Shown here in pieces: positions 45,038 to 54,383 of a stretch of DNA of 64,000 bases. A program made the position numbers and the translations under genes. Position 1 is the stretch's first letter, and every line of letters starts with the position of its first letter. The stretch comes from Glutamicibacter sp. JL.03c (GTDB lineage: Bacteria; Actinomycetota; Actinomycetes; Actinomycetales; Micrococcaceae), in contig NZ_CP107575.1 of the NCBI RefSeq assembly GCF_025854375.1, positions 1,674,001 through 1,738,000 of the forward strand, written 5' to 3'. A model generated the notes under the pieces. The model had not been told where the DNA came from. It did no database searches and worked only from the letters and a program-made list of their open reading frames with translations.

Positions 45038-46708
45038 ATGACGACTGCTAACGAATACCAGGCAACGACCTCCACCGGTCGTATCGCCAACTTCGTGGAT
45101 TCACGCGTTGGCGCTTCGGCCATTGTCAAGGAATTCGGTCGCAAGATCTTCCCTGACCACTGGTCCTTCATGTTCGGTGAAGTAGCGATGTACACCTTTG
45201 TGCTGTTGCTGCTCTCCGGTACCTTCCTGACCTTCTTCTTCGATCCATCGATGGCGCACGTGACCTACAACGGTTCGTACGTTCCGATGAAGGGTCTGGG
45301 CATGTCGACCGCCATGGCTTCGACCATGGACATCTCGTTCGACGTGCGCGGCGGCCTGTTCATGCGTCAGGTCCACCACTGGTCGGCACTGCTCTTCATT
45401 GCATCGCTGTCGGTTCACATGCTTCGTGTCTTCTTCACCGGTGCATTCCGTCGCCCACGTGAATTGAACTGGGTTGTCGGTGGCGTTCTGCTGATCATGG
45501 GTCTGGCTGCTGGCTTCACCGGCTACTCCCTGCCAGATGATCTGCTCTCCGGTAACGGCCTGCGCATTATCGACGGCGTCATGAAGGCACTGCCCATCGT
45601 CGGTACCTACCTCTCGATGTTCTTCTTCGGTGGCGAGTTCCCGGGCGAGCACGTAATCCAGCGGCTGTACTCGCTGCACATCATGATTGTGCCTGCAGTG
45701 ATCATCCTGCTGATCGTTGTTCACCTGTTCATGGTTGTGACCCACAAGCACACCCAGTACCCAGGCCCAGGCCGCACCAACGACAATGTTGTTGGCTTCC
45801 CTGTCGGCCCGGTCTACGCGGCAAAGGCCGGTGGATTCTTCTTCATCGTCTTCGGCATCGTTGCTTTCATCGCAGGCCTGTTCCAGATCAACCCAATCTG
45901 GAACTACGGCCCGTACGACCCATCCCCTGTTTCGGCTGGTACCCAGCCGGACTGGTACATCGGATTCGTTGATGGCGCCCTGCGTTTGATGCCAGGTGTT
46001 CTTGGCAACTTCAGCTTCGAATGGAACATTCCATTCCCATGGGGCACCAACACTCTGGTTCTCTCGGTTCTGCTCCCAGCTCTGGTGCCTGCAGGCGCGC
46101 TGTTCGCGGTCATGTTCGCGTGGCCATGGATCGAGCGTTGGGTCACCAAGGACAACCGCGAGCATCACTTGCTCGATCGTCCGCGTAACGCTCCATTCCG
46201 TACCGCTATGGGTGTCGCCGGCGTGATCTTCTACAGCGTGATGTGGGCAGCTGCATCCTCTGACTTGATCGCGACGCACTTCCACGTGGCACTGAATGAC
46301 GTCACTTACTGGTTGCGTGCGCTGTTCTTCCTCGGCCCAATCCTGGGCTTCTGGCTGACCCGCCGCATCTGCCTGTCGCTGCAGCGCAAGGATCGCGAGA
46401 TCGTCCTGCACGGCCGCGAAGCCGGCATCATCCAGATGTCGCCAGAAGGCGGCTTCACCGAGAAGCACGAAGAGGTCGACGTTTACAAGCGCTACCTCTT
46501 GACCAACTTCGAGGATCGCCAGTACATCCCAGCAGAGCCTGACGCCGCTGGCCACATCTCCGGTTCGGAGAAGCGCCGCGCAATGATCTCGAAGTTCTTC
46601 TTCGAAGATCGCGTCGCCCCGGTAACCCCATCGGAACTGGAAGCAGCCCATGCTGCCCACGGTCACCATGAGGTCGAGGGTGACAAGCAGGACTCGATCG
46701 AGAAGTAA
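45038..46708 (+). CDS. qcrB: Cytochrome b subunit of the bc complex (QcrB)
   Basis: A 556-residue menaquinol-oxidising subunit. The b-haem histidines are in MRQVHHWSALLFIASLSVHM and QRLYSLHIMIVPAVIILLIV plus VVHLFMVVTHKHTQ, and the Q-site element reads PIWNYGPYDPS. About eight or nine transmembrane helices and a long charged C-terminal tail (last ~120 residues) are present, as in other actinobacterial QcrB. The ATG at 45038 lies three bases after the qcrA stop; a GTG six codons upstream would overlap qcrA and is less likely. A perfect terminator follows. Confidence 0.96.
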   Translation: MTTANEYQATTSTGRIANFVDSRVGASAIVKEFGRKIFPDHWSFMFGEVAMYTFVLLLLSGTFLTFFFDPSMAHVTYNGSYVPMKGLGMSTAMASTMDISFDVRGGLFMRQVHHWSALLFIASLSVHMLRVFFTGAFRRPRELNWVVGGVLLIMGLAAGFTGYSLPDDLLSGNGLRIIDGVMKALPIVGTYLSMFFFGGEFPGEHVIQRLYSLHIMIVPAVIILLIVVHLFMVVTHKHTQYPGPGRTNDNVVGFPVGPVYAAKAGGFFFIVFGIVAFIAGLFQINPIWNYGPYDPSPVSAGTQPDWYIGFVDGALRLMPGVLGNFSFEWNIPFPWGTNTLVLSVLLPALVPAGALFAVMFAWPWIERWVTKDNREHHLLDRPRNAPFRTAMGVAGVIFYSVMWAAASSDLIATHFHVALNDVTYWLRALFFLGPILGFWLTRRICLSLQRKDREIVLHGREAGIIQMSPEGGFTEKHEEVDVYKRYLLTNFEDRQYIPAEPDAAGHISGSEKRRAMISKFFFEDRVAPVTPSELEAAHAAHGHHEVEGDKQDSIEK

Positions 46709-46729
46709 TTCCGATTCGCGTTAGTCACT

Positions 46730-46763
46730 AGAACAGGGACACACCACGGTGTGTCCCTGTTCT
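46730..46763 (+). terminator. Terminator of the ctaE-qcrCAB operon
   Basis: A perfect 16-bp stem (46730-46745 with 46748-46763) with a 2-base gap in the loop begins about 20 bases after the qcrB stop and is followed by ATTTAAG. Confidence 0.85.
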
Positions 46764-47353
46764 ATTTAAGTTGCTGTGCGGAGTCTTCACGCGAACCTAC
46801 TCCCCTGCGGAATCAGGGCGGAAACCGACTCCAATCCATCGCCGATCCTGCAGGGCCCTCAAACAGCCGTGAGAACGCCGAGAATGCCCATTGCGCCCAA
46901 GGAGTGGCAAATTAAGTTCTAAGCGCTCCTATGTGGCGCCAACGGCGTGGAAGCTGGTGGATCTCGGTGTGGCTGCTTCTTTGGAATCAGTTGCGATGTA
47001 GGCTGCGCATAGAACAGCCGGAGATCGTCAGCAGACCTTGCGCATTGGGCCGGACCTCCAAAATCGGGTGGGCAGCCATCAACCTGAGTTGCAAGCCGGT
47101 GGAAGCCGCCTGGCAAGACACGGGTTGGTCGAACGTGGAATCCGGTCCTCACGGAGTCATTTGCGTAATCAGGGAACACGGCATGCTGCCGGGTGGGCCA
47201 CAGTGGTTCGCCCGGCATTTTTCATGCTGGTGTAGGCGTTTTCAGCGTGGTAACCGACGCCTAAAGCGAATAGGGCCGGCACCGCACGCCAACTTGAGAC
47301 TAATATCTGTCCGCCAGCACTGCCGGCAGCGCAACTGCCACGCTGGCGTGGTC
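46764..47353. other. Spacer of about 590 bases with no supported gene
   Basis: Neither strand shows a protein I recognise. A 100-codon minus-strand frame (46919-47218) and a plus-strand frame (46931-47494, running antisense into the GntR gene) have odd composition, rich in Trp, Arg and Pro, without ribosome sites. A GC-rich hairpin with a T-run (47188-47216) hints at a plus-strand transcript ending here, possibly an untranslated RNA. I also looked for riboswitch cores and found nothing convincing. Confidence 0.5.
47188..47216 (+). terminator. Terminator-like hairpin in the qcrB-GntR spacer
   Basis: Arms GCCGGGTGGGCC (47188-47199) and GGTTCGCCCGGC (47205-47216) pair with three G-T wobbles around a 5-base loop and are followed by ATTTTTC on the plus strand. 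This is the shape of an intrinsic terminator, but no gene ends just upstream. Confidence 0.5.
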
Positions 47354-48136
47354 CTAAAACGCCTCTGTGTAGCGCGGCGTACGAGTGCCAACACGTTGCA
47401 GCGGGACAAAGAGCTTGTAGCGGTCCGAGCGGTAGAGCGAGACCGAGTAGTCGGCCAGCCGTTCGCCGATATAGGCGTAGCGCGTGATCTGTAGCAACGG
47501 GAACCCTGGTTCAACGCCCAGTAAATGGGCCTGGCTCTTGCTTGCGGCCGTGCTTTCGACCTGATCCTCGCCCCACTCCAGAAGTATGCCATAGCGCTCG
47601 TGTAGGGCTTGGTAGAGCTTGGACGGTGGTTCCGCGTCTACGAAGCCGGGGACCAGATCTGCCGGCATGTAGTTCTCATCCAAGCTCATCGGGGTTCCAT
47701 CGGCCAGCAGCAGGCGTTTGAACTGCACTACTTGCGTCCCCTCCTCCACCATGAGCTGCAGGGCGAGGTTAGCATTGGCCTTGATCTCGGCAAACTCCAG
47801 AACGTGCGCGTCCGGAACCATGCCACGGCGCATCATGTCCTCGGAGTAGGAATGCAGCCTGACCCGCAAGTCGAGTTTCTCGGGGACCACGAAAGTGCCG
47901 ATGCCGACTACCCGCTTGAGCACCTGTTCGTCGACCAGCGCGTCAATTGCCTGACGGATGGTTTTGCGGGCCACCCCGAAATGTTCGGCGAGTTCTCGTT
48001 CTGGCGGGAGCTTGTAGCCAGGTTTGCAGGCTTCTCGGGCGTGGGTTTTGAGGATCTCACGGATCTGCCGGTACTTGCTTTGCTTGCTCGCTGGATCAAG
48101 GTACGCCTCGACCTTTGGCTGGGGTGCGTGGCGCAT
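47354..48136 (-). CDS. GntR/HutC-family transcriptional regulator
   Basis: A 260-residue regulator. The N-terminal winged helix (about residues 20-90) shows KYRQIREILKTHA, PGYKLPPERELAEHFGVARK and TIRQAIDALVDEQVLKRVVG. It is joined to a C-terminal UTRA ligand-binding domain (about 100-245, VVQFKRLLLADGTPMSLDEN, then SLYRSDRYKLFVP). HutC-subfamily proteins often sense sugars, amino acids or osmotic signals. It stands alone between the two convergent respiratory operons with no metabolic genes beside it, so its target is unknown; control of the neighbouring cta/qcr genes is possible but unsupported. Confidence 0.9.
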   Translation of the reverse strand: MRHAPQPKVEAYLDPASKQSKYRQIREILKTHAREACKPGYKLPPERELAEHFGVARKTIRQAIDALVDEQVLKRVVGIGTFVVPEKLDLRVRLHSYSEDMMRRGMVPDAHVLEFAEIKANANLALQLMVEEGTQVVQFKRLLLADGTPMSLDENYMPADLVPGFVDAEPPSKLYQALHERYGILLEWGEDQVESTAASKSQAHLLGVEPGFPLLQITRYAYIGERLADYSVSLYRSDRYKLFVPLQRVGTRTPRYTEAF

Positions 48137-48200
48137 GGGTTGATCTCCTCGGCTGGTTCAGGGCCGGCATTTCGCTTTGGCCCTACTGCTATTAAAAGAC

Positions 48201-48237
48201 TAATGGGGTGACAAGCCAATTGCTTGTCACCCCATTA
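48201..48237 (-). terminator. Terminator of the ctaC-ctaD-ctaF operon
   Basis: A perfect 16-bp stem (48201-48216 with 48222-48237, 5-base loop) lies just after the ctaF stop. On the minus strand it is followed by GTCTTTTAAT, a clear T-rich tract. Confidence 0.88.
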
Positions 48238-48247
48238 GGAGCACTGC

Positions 48248-48649
48248 TTAGTGTGCGTGGTCTCCACGGCTGTATTCGTAAACCCAGCCAACCAGGCCTA
48301 CAACGGAAAGTCCTGCTCCGATGTAGAAGACCCACCAGCCAACTGCAATGCCCAGGAAAGCGATTGCAGCGGAGCCGGCCAGTACCAGTGGCCACCAGCT
48401 CCATGGCGAGAACATTCCGATGTCGCCGGCGTTCTCGTGGATTTCACCGTCAACACGGTCCTCTGGGCGAGGGCCGATCCGCTTGGCGGTGAACAGCAAG
48501 TACCAGCCAACCATTGCGGACAGGCCTACCAGCATCAGCAATGCCAGGAAGCCAACCCATTCGCTCCAGTTGGTCATGTAACCGTAGATCACGGCGATAG
48601 GGGCGAAGAAGAAGACGCCACCGAGGAAGATCCAGGATTCAATTTTCAT
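48248..48649 (-). CDS. ctaF: Cytochrome c oxidase subunit IV (CtaF)
   Basis: A 133-residue actinobacterial oxidase subunit. Four transmembrane helices are visible: ESWIFLGGVFFFAPIAVIYG, WVGFLALLMLVGLSAMVGWY, then WWPLVLAGSAAIAFLGIAVG and WVFYIGAGLSVVGLVGWVYE. The central RIGPRPEDRVDGEIHENAGD is a family signature. It helps stabilise the aa3 oxidase in the supercomplex. It follows ctaD with two bases between, and a strong terminator ends the operon. Confidence 0.93.
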   Translation of the reverse strand: MKIESWIFLGGVFFFAPIAVIYGYMTNWSEWVGFLALLMLVGLSAMVGWYLLFTAKRIGPRPEDRVDGEIHENAGDIGMFSPWSWWPLVLAGSAAIAFLGIAVGWWVFYIGAGLSVVGLVGWVYEYSRGDHAH

Positions 48650-48651
48650 CT

Positions 48652-50370
48652 TTACAGGTCCTTCTGATCAGCAGGGCCAAAGATCTTTGCAACCGGAGAT
48701 TCTGGGGTAACGCGACCGCTCAGTTCCGGGTGGTGCAGATCCAAAGCTGGACGCTCCGAACGGATGCGAGGAATCGAGTGGAAGTTGTGGCGTGGTGGCG
48801 GGCAAGAGGTAGCCCATTCCAGCGAGGCGCCGAAGCCCCATGGATCATCAACTTCAACCTTCTTGCCGTAGCGGAAGGTGGTCCATACGTTCCAGAAGAA
48901 CGGAATCATCGATGCGCCCAAGATGAACGCGAAGACGGTCGAAACCTGGTTCATGGTGGTGAAGCCATCTTCAGGCATGTAGTCGGCGTAACGACGTGGC
49001 ATACCCATGACGCCCAGCCAGTGCTGGATCAGGAACGTTCCGTGGAAGCCGGTGAACAGCATCCAGAAGTGGATCTTGCCCAGACGCTCGTTGAGCATCT
49101 TGCCGGTCCATTTTGGCCACCAGAAGTAGAAGCCGGCGAACATGGCGAATACCACGGTACCGAAGACCACGTAGTGGAAGTGTGCCACCACGAAGTAGGA
49201 GTCAGATACGTGGAAGTCCAGTGCAGGAGCGGAGAGGATAATACCGGTCAAACCACCGAACAAGAAGGTGATCATGAAGCCGATGCTCCACAGCATTGGG
49301 GTTTCGAAGGTAATCGAGCCGCGCCACAGGGTACCGATCCAGTTGAAGAACTTCACACCGGTTGGCACTGCGATCAGCATGGTCATGAAGCCGAAGAACG
49401 GGAGCATGACCGAGCCGGTGACGTACATGTGGTGAGCCCACACGGATACCGACAGCGCAGCGATCGAGATGGTCGCGAAGACCAGACCCTTGTAGCCGAA
49501 GATCGGCTTGCGGCTGAAGACCGGGAAGATCTCCGAGACGATACCGAAGAACGGCAGCGCGATGATGTAAACCTCAGGGTGTCCGAAGAACCAGAACAGG
49601 TGCTGCCACAGGACGGCACCACCGTTCTCCGGGTCGAAGATGTGTGCACCAAAGCGGCGATCAGCACCCAGTGCGAACAGCGCAGCTGCCAGCGGCGGGA
49701 AAGCCATCAGGACCAGCAACGAGGTGATCAAGGTGTTCCACGAGAAGATCGACATGCGCCACATGGTCATGCCAGGGGCACGCAGGCAGATGATCGTGGT
49801 GATGAAGTTAACGGCACCCAGAATGGTACCGAAGCCCGACAGTGCCAGACCGAAGACCCAGAGGTCTCCACCGACACCTGGCGAGAAGGTGGTGTTCGAC
49901 AGCGGAGCGTATGCGAACCAACCGAAGCTAGCTGCACCCTGCGGGGTGAGGTAGCCGGCCAGAGCGATAACGGAGCCCATGGCGAAGAACCAGAAAGCCA
50001 GCGCGTTCAGACGTGGGAAGGCCACATCCGGGGAGCCGATCTGCAATGGCATCATGACGTTTGCGAAGCCAGCGAAGAGCGGGGTTGCGAACATCAGCAG
50101 CATGACGGTGCCGTGCATAGTGAACAGCTGGTTGTACTGTTCCTTGGTCTGCAGGATCTGCATACCTGGTTCGAACAGCTCTGCACGTATCAGCAGCGCC
50201 ATGACGCCACCAATGCAGAACATGACGAACGAAGTGATCAGGTACATGTACCCGATCTTCTTGTGGTCGGTCGAAGTGATGTAGTCGACGAAAAGGCGAC
50301 CCTTCGACTTCGGCACCACGGCTGGGGCAATCGACTTGACGTCGTCAGTTGCGTATTCAAACGTAGTCAT
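48652..50370 (-). CDS. ctaD: Cytochrome c oxidase subunit I
   Basis: A 572-residue haem-copper oxidase core with 12 transmembrane helices. The conserved blocks are present: the low-spin haem ligand region [20 protein letters not shown], the CuB/haem a3 histidine block [19 protein letters not shown], the K-channel region [11 protein letters not shown] and [20 protein letters not shown] with the proximal histidines. It reduces oxygen to water and pumps protons. The C-terminal tail is longer and charged, as usual in this phylum. ctaC lies six bases upstream and ctaF two bases downstream. Confidence 0.97.
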   Translation of the reverse strand: MTTFEYATDDVKSIAPAVVPKSKGRLFVDYITSTDHKKIGYMYLITSFVMFCIGGVMALLIRAELFEPGMQILQTKEQYNQLFTMHGTVMLLMFATPLFAGFANVMMPLQIGSPDVAFPRLNALAFWFFAMGSVIALAGYLTPQGAASFGWFAYAPLSNTTFSPGVGGDLWVFGLALSGFGTILGAVNFITTIICLRAPGMTMWRMSIFSWNTLITSLLVLMAFPPLAAALFALGADRRFGAHIFDPENGGAVLWQHLFWFFGHPEVYIIALPFFGIVSEIFPVFSRKPIFGYKGLVFATISIAALSVSVWAHHMYVTGSVMLPFFGFMTMLIAVPTGVKFFNWIGTLWRGSITFETPMLWSIGFMITFLFGGLTGIILSAPALDFHVSDSYFVVAHFHYVVFGTVVFAMFAGFYFWWPKWTGKMLNERLGKIHFWMLFTGFHGTFLIQHWLGVMGMPRRYADYMPEDGFTTMNQVSTVFAFILGASMIPFFWNVWTTFRYGKKVEVDDPWGFGASLEWATSCPPPRHNFHSIPRIRSERPALDLHHPELSGRVTPESPVAKIFGPADQKDL

Positions 50371-50375
50371 CGTGA

Positions 50376-51299
50376 TTACTCTCCTTCCCCGTGCTCTACT
50401 ACTACACCGTTAACCGTGTCCGGCTGGCGGTCGTATTCTTCGCCGATGTGTCCATCGTCCATCTTGGCGAGCTGAGCCTTGAACTCTGCGTCGCTGACGA
50501 CCTTCACGTTGAAGAGCATTTCGGAGTGGTACTCGCCGCAAAGCTCGGCGCACTTTCCGTCATAGCTACCTTCAACCTGGGGAGTCAGGTAGATGTGGTT
50601 GGTCTTGCCCGGGATCATGTCCAGCTTCTGCAAGAAGGCTGGGACCCAGAACGAGTGGATGACATCGCGGCTGTTCAGATCCAGCTGTACCGACTTGCCT
50701 GCTGGCAAGTACAAGGTAGGCAGTTCTTCGCGAGCGCCTTCCGAGCCATCGGTGTGCAAGTGGGCCTGGGTGCCGGCGAAATGCTTCTCAGTGCCCTGGT
50801 AGGTGTAGTTGAAGTCCCAAGACCACTGCTTGGCTCGAACGTCTACTACGACCTCGGAATCAACAGGCTTGTTGATGCTCTTTTCCAGGGTGTTGTTGAA
50901 GCTAAAGAAGACTAGAACAAGGACCAAAGGAATGGCCGTGTAGAAGATCTCCAATGGCATGTTGTAGCTCAGCTGGCGTGGGTAACCGGTGTCGGTCTTG
51001 CGGCGACGGTAGGCGATGATGCACCAAAGCATCAAGCCCCAAGTCAAAATACCGATGACAACCACGGCGATCCACGAGTGAACCCAGAAATCCTGGATTG
51101 CAGCAGTGTGGTTAGTGGTGTCACGCTCCACGTTTGGGAGCCAACCGCGTTTAGCCTCCGCTGAACATCCCGTCAACAGCAGCGCGCCAGTGCCGACTAA
51201 AGCCAGAACTTTGGCTTTAGCAGACCCGCGACTGCCGGTTCGGTCTTGCGAACTCACAGACGGCCCTTCCTCTTTGTTGGTGCAGAATGTGGTCTTCAT
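50376..51299 (-). CDS. ctaC: Cytochrome c oxidase subunit II (lipoprotein)
   Basis: A 307-residue subunit carrying the CuA centre. A signal sequence with lipobox LLTGC (Cys about residue 45) is followed by two transmembrane helices ([20 protein letters not shown] and [15 protein letters not shown]). The CuA domain contains [20 protein letters not shown] and [12 protein letters not shown], which supply the copper ligands. The chosen ATG at 51299 has GAGGTGA just before it. It is first in the ctaC-ctaD-ctaF operon. An extra acidic loop in the CuA domain ([11 protein letters not shown]) is typical of actinobacterial forms. Confidence 0.96.
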   Translation of the reverse strand: MKTTFCTNKEEGPSVSSQDRTGSRGSAKAKVLALVGTGALLLTGCSAEAKRGWLPNVERDTTNHTAAIQDFWVHSWIAVVVIGILTWGLMLWCIIAYRRRKTDTGYPRQLSYNMPLEIFYTAIPLVLVLVFFSFNNTLEKSINKPVDSEVVVDVRAKQWSWDFNYTYQGTEKHFAGTQAHLHTDGSEGAREELPTLYLPAGKSVQLDLNSRDVIHSFWVPAFLQKLDMIPGKTNHIYLTPQVEGSYDGKCAELCGEYHSEMLFNVKVVSDAEFKAQLAKMDDGHIGEEYDRQPDTVNGVVVEHGEGE

Positions 51300-51407
51300 A
51301 AGTCACCTCGTGGTTTAACGAGTTGCACGGTGAGGTGGCTCACGAAGGGAAACATAGTTTTACTACTTAACGTAGAGCTTACCCTCTTCGGGGTCAGAAT
51401 GCCGAAA

Positions 51408-51457
51408 AACGCCGCTGTTCTAACGAGAAATTTCTTCAACGTTTGAACAGCGGCGTT
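51408..51457 (-). terminator. Rho-independent terminator of erpA
   Basis: A perfect 13-bp stem (51408-51420 with 51445-51457) lies 24 bases beyond the erpA stop and on the minus strand is followed by TTTTTCGG. The loop is unusually long (24 bases). Confidence 0.75.
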
Positions 51458-51480
51458 AGTTCCCTTGGGCCTAGTGGTTC

Positions 51481-51855
51481 CTAGTGGAAGGAATCTCCGC
51501 AGGCGCAGGAGCCGGAAGCCGAAGGGTTGTCGATGGTGAAGCCCTGCTTCGAAATGGTGTCTTCGAAGTCGATCGAAGCGCCAGCAAGGTAAGGAACGCT
51601 CATCTTGTCGACGATGACCTCTACGCCGTCGAAGTTCCGAACAGCGTCTCCCTCGAGCATGCGCTCATCGAAATAAAGCTGGTAAATCAGGCCCGAGCAA
51701 CCGCCTGGCTGCACGGCGATGCGCAGACGCAAGTCGTCGCGACCTTCCTGTTCCAACAGCGAACGCACCTTTTCGGCGGCCACATCGGAAATGTTTACCT
51801 CGTGGGTTGGCAACTCGCTTGGGTCACCCTTGGTTTGCTCAACAGCTGCAGTCAT
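51481..51855 (-). CDS. erpA: Iron-sulfur cluster insertion protein (A-type carrier, ErpA)
   Basis: A 124-residue HesB/IscA/ErpA-type carrier delivering Fe-S clusters to apo-proteins. It has VQPGGCSGLIYQLYFDERML with the first cysteine, VDKMSVPYLAGASIDF, and the C-terminal GSCACGDSF carrying the CxC pair. The ATG at 51855 follows GGGAGGAAATC and is preferred to the in-frame upstream codon. It lies next to ctaC, transcribed in the same direction, with its own terminator; the Rieske protein in this window is one potential client. Confidence 0.93.
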   Translation of the reverse strand: MTAAVEQTKGDPSELPTHEVNISDVAAEKVRSLLEQEGRDDLRLRIAVQPGGCSGLIYQLYFDERMLEGDAVRNFDGVEVIVDKMSVPYLAGASIDFEDTISKQGFTIDNPSASGSCACGDSFH

Positions 51856-51985
51856 GATTTCCTCCCATACTGCTCGTTGTGGCTTCAGCCTCAAATTAAC
51901 TCCGAGGATTCGCCCCTGTTCTTGCTACTATCCTACGTCGCAACCGCTAGGATTTCTCCCCCTGTGTCACGGCATATGACACGCC

Positions 51986-53395
51986 TCATAGTCCTTCGGC
52001 GTTGAACCTGGCCAGCAACAGCGCCTCAGCTTCAATTGCATGCTTGAAGTCGCCCAGATGCAACGATTCATTGGCTGAGTGGGCTCGTGAATCTGGATCT
52101 TCAACACCGGTCACAAGGATCTGAGCTTGTGGGAAGACCTCCAGCAAGTCAGCGATGAATGGAATCGACCCACCCAGCCCCATATTCACTGGTGCAACTC
52201 CCCAGGCCTGTTCAAGTGCCCAGCGTGCGGCGTCGTTCGCCGAAGCATCCAAATTGGCCTTGTAGGCATTTCCAGCTTCGGTGGCCCGGAAATCTACCTT
52301 CGCACCGCGCAGATCCACTCCATTCACATGCTCCTCCAGCGCTTGCAGTGCCTTGGCCGGATCCTGTCCCGGTGCTAGCCGCATCGAAACCTTGAATCTC
52401 GTTCGAGGAATCAGGGTATTCGACGACTGGTCAACGTTAGGGATATCCATTCCAATGACGCTCAGAGCTGGTTTATTCCATAAGCGATCGGTGATTTTCC
52501 CGGTTCCCGCCAAGTTGAAGGAATCAAGGACCCCGGAATCATTGCGGAATTGGGCCTCGTCGAAGTCGACTTCGGCGGAATCACTGGCAACAAGGCCCTT
52601 GATGGCAACAGAGCCATCCTCATTGTGGAATGTCGATATGAGCTTTGCTGCAAGCAAGGGGGAATCCAGGACCGGGCCGCCGAACATTCCCGAATGGACC
52701 GCATGCTTCAGCGAGCGAACAGTGATTTCCGCCGCGCACATGCCACGGAGCGAGCTGGTCAGCGCTGGGGTGCCAACGGCCCAGTTGCTGGAATCAGCGA
52801 CAACGATGACATCGGCAGCAAGCTTGTCCTGATGCGCTTCGAGGAAGTTGCGGAATGACGGTGATCCTGCTTCCTCCTCCCCCTCGAAGAAGTAAGTGAC
52901 GCCGACCCCGAAGTCCGAGACAAGATCCAAGACGGCGCGCAATGCGGCAATGTGAACCATGATTCCAGCTTTGTCGTCTGCCGCGCCTCGGCCAAAGAGT
53001 CGCTCGCCGATTTGTGTTGCCTCGAAAACTGGGGTGTTCCAATCCTCGGCATTGCCCGGAGGCTGTACGTCGTGGTGTGCGTACAAGAGTACGGTCGGCT
53101 TGCCAGGGGCAGCCTTGCGGCGGGCCACGACGGCGGGCGCGCCCATTGCGCCGTTTTCTGCTGGCTCGCGCAGGATATCAACGCTTTCCATGCCGGCATT
53201 CTTGGCGAGTTCAGCTACGGCTTGGGCTGACTTCTCAAGATTCTGCGGGTCGAAGGATTCCCAGGCGATGCTTGGGATGGCGACTAAGGCCTTGAGTTCT
53301 TCGAGGATCCGCTCGAAGTTCGCATCGATATGGCCCTTGAGTGCTGAAATATCGACGCCATTCTTGGCGGCGTCGAAGAGTGAATTTGTGCTCAT
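51986..53395 (-). CDS. M20-family dipeptidase
   Basis: A 469-residue zinc dipeptidase of the PepV/CNDP-like subgroup. The metal site is visible in LLYAHHDVQPPG and GRGAADDKAG, the catalytic glutamates in EGEEEAGSPSF, and the lid domain follows, with MGLGGSIPFIADL near the C terminus. No signal peptide is present, so it is likely cytoplasmic and degrades dipeptides or similar compounds. ATG at 53395 is the first in-frame start. It is divergent from the DUF3043 gene 69 bases away. Confidence 0.9.
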   Translation of the reverse strand: MSTNSLFDAAKNGVDISALKGHIDANFERILEELKALVAIPSIAWESFDPQNLEKSAQAVAELAKNAGMESVDILREPAENGAMGAPAVVARRKAAPGKPTVLLYAHHDVQPPGNAEDWNTPVFEATQIGERLFGRGAADDKAGIMVHIAALRAVLDLVSDFGVGVTYFFEGEEEAGSPSFRNFLEAHQDKLAADVIVVADSSNWAVGTPALTSSLRGMCAAEITVRSLKHAVHSGMFGGPVLDSPLLAAKLISTFHNEDGSVAIKGLVASDSAEVDFDEAQFRNDSGVLDSFNLAGTGKITDRLWNKPALSVIGMDIPNVDQSSNTLIPRTRFKVSMRLAPGQDPAKALQALEEHVNGVDLRGAKVDFRATEAGNAYKANLDASANDAARWALEQAWGVAPVNMGLGGSIPFIADLLEVFPQAQILVTGVEDPDSRAHSANESLHLGDFKHAIEAEALLLARFNAEGL

Positions 53396-53464
53396 GGTTT
53401 CAGCCTAGCAATTCATTGCGTATCGAATGTCACGCGACAAGCTAATTCCGGCTAGGATAGAGGG

Positions 53465-54058
53465 GTGTTTGGACGTAAGAAGGATGAACCTCAATCCCCC
53501 GTAAATGTACAGCCCGTAGAGCAGGCATCGGAATCATCCGACGGCCGCAAGTCGGGGCCAACGCCCAAGCGCAGTGCGCAGCAGGCGAACCGTCAGCGAC
53601 CCCTGGTTCCGACGGATCGGAAGGCAGCCAAGGAGGCCGAGCGCCAGCAGCGCATTGAAGCTCAGAATCGCCTGCGCATTGCCAATGAAACCGGTGACGA
53701 ACGCTACCTGATGCCACGCGATAAGGGTGAGCAGAAGCGCTACACCCGCAATTTCATCGATGCTCGTTGGATGTTCGGCGAGTTCATGATGTTCATCATC
53801 TTGGCCTTCCTCGTGGTCTCGCTGGTCTTCCAGAAGAACCTGCAGGTTCAGGTGTTCGTCCAGCTGGCATTGTGGGTCGTGATTGCCTTGATCATCCTCG
53901 AAGCCATCTTCACGTCGATCGTGTTGAAGCGTCGCTTGGTGGCCAAATTCGGTCATATGGAGCGTGGTGTTCGCATGTATGCGGCGATGCGTGGCATGCA
54001 GTTCCGCAAGCTGCGCTTGCCAAAGCCGCAGGTTGCGCGCGGAGCGAAGATCGACTGA
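53465..54058 (+). CDS. DUF3043 membrane protein
   Basis: A 197-residue protein with a long polar N-terminal tail rich in Lys, Arg and Gln (about residues 1-100). It has KGEQKRYTRNFIDARWMFGE, the hallmark of DUF3043, two transmembrane helices (FMMFIILAFLVVSLVF and ALWVVIALIILEAIFTSIV) and a basic C terminus with RRLVAKFGHMERG and MRGMQFRKLRLPKP. The function is unknown but the family is widespread in Actinobacteria. The start is GTG at 53465. A terminator follows the gene. Confidence 0.9.
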   Translation: MFGRKKDEPQSPVNVQPVEQASESSDGRKSGPTPKRSAQQANRQRPLVPTDRKAAKEAERQQRIEAQNRLRIANETGDERYLMPRDKGEQKRYTRNFIDARWMFGEFMMFIILAFLVVSLVFQKNLQVQVFVQLALWVVIALIILEAIFTSIVLKRRLVAKFGHMERGVRMYAAMRGMQFRKLRLPKPQVARGAKID

Positions 54059-54075
54059 TTCTCCATAGCTTTTAG

Positions 54076-54105
54076 AAGGAGCAAGCCCTGATGGGTTTGC
54101 TCCTT
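54076..54105 (+). terminator. Rho-independent terminator of the DUF3043 gene
   Basis: A 13-bp stem with one wobble (54076-54088 with 54093-54105) and a 4-base loop is followed by TTCTT, 18 bases after the stop. Confidence 0.85.
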
Positions 54106-54310
54106 TTCTTATGCCAGCGAACCAATGAAAACACAATTTAAAGCTTGTAGATAAGTTTACAATGTTTATTGCCGTGAATGATTGAGAGTTTCGGAAAGGG
54201 TGATTGGCGGAGGTCCTCCACTGCCAGCCAGTTCCATTCGGGGTTGTTGACGGTTCTACAAGGCCGGACCCAGATTCGAATGGATGTTTTTCGTATGGAC
54301 GTAAACGAAA

Positions 54311-54348
54311 GGTGGGGCTGGAGAACCTTGGAGTTCTCCTGCCCCACC
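54311..54348 (-). terminator. Terminator of pyrD
   Basis: A 16-bp stem with one mismatch (54311-54326 with 54333-54348) lies about 35 bases beyond the pyrD stop; on the minus strand it is followed by TTTCGTTT. Confidence 0.7.
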
Positions 54349-54383
54349 ATCATGAGGGTAGGCAGTGGGCCTGAGCCACTGGA

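Noticed and set aside
45101-46669. 522-codon minus-strand frame opposite qcrB
   Set aside because: Antisense shadow of qcrB; very rich in Gln, His and Asp, with no homology.
47060-47220. Cobalamin-riboswitch-like pieces (GCCGGTGGAAGCCG, GGAATCCGG, CCACAGTGG)
   Set aside because: The order, spacing and B12-box do not match the known consensus on either strand, and no cobalamin or transport gene follows.
46931-47494. 187-codon plus-strand frame in the qcrB-GntR spacer
   Set aside because: No ribosome site, Trp/Arg-rich random composition, and its second half is antisense to the GntR gene.
48730-50475. 581-codon plus-strand frame opposite ctaD
   Set aside because: Antisense shadow of ctaD and ctaC; composition dominated by Glu, His and Arg with no known motif.
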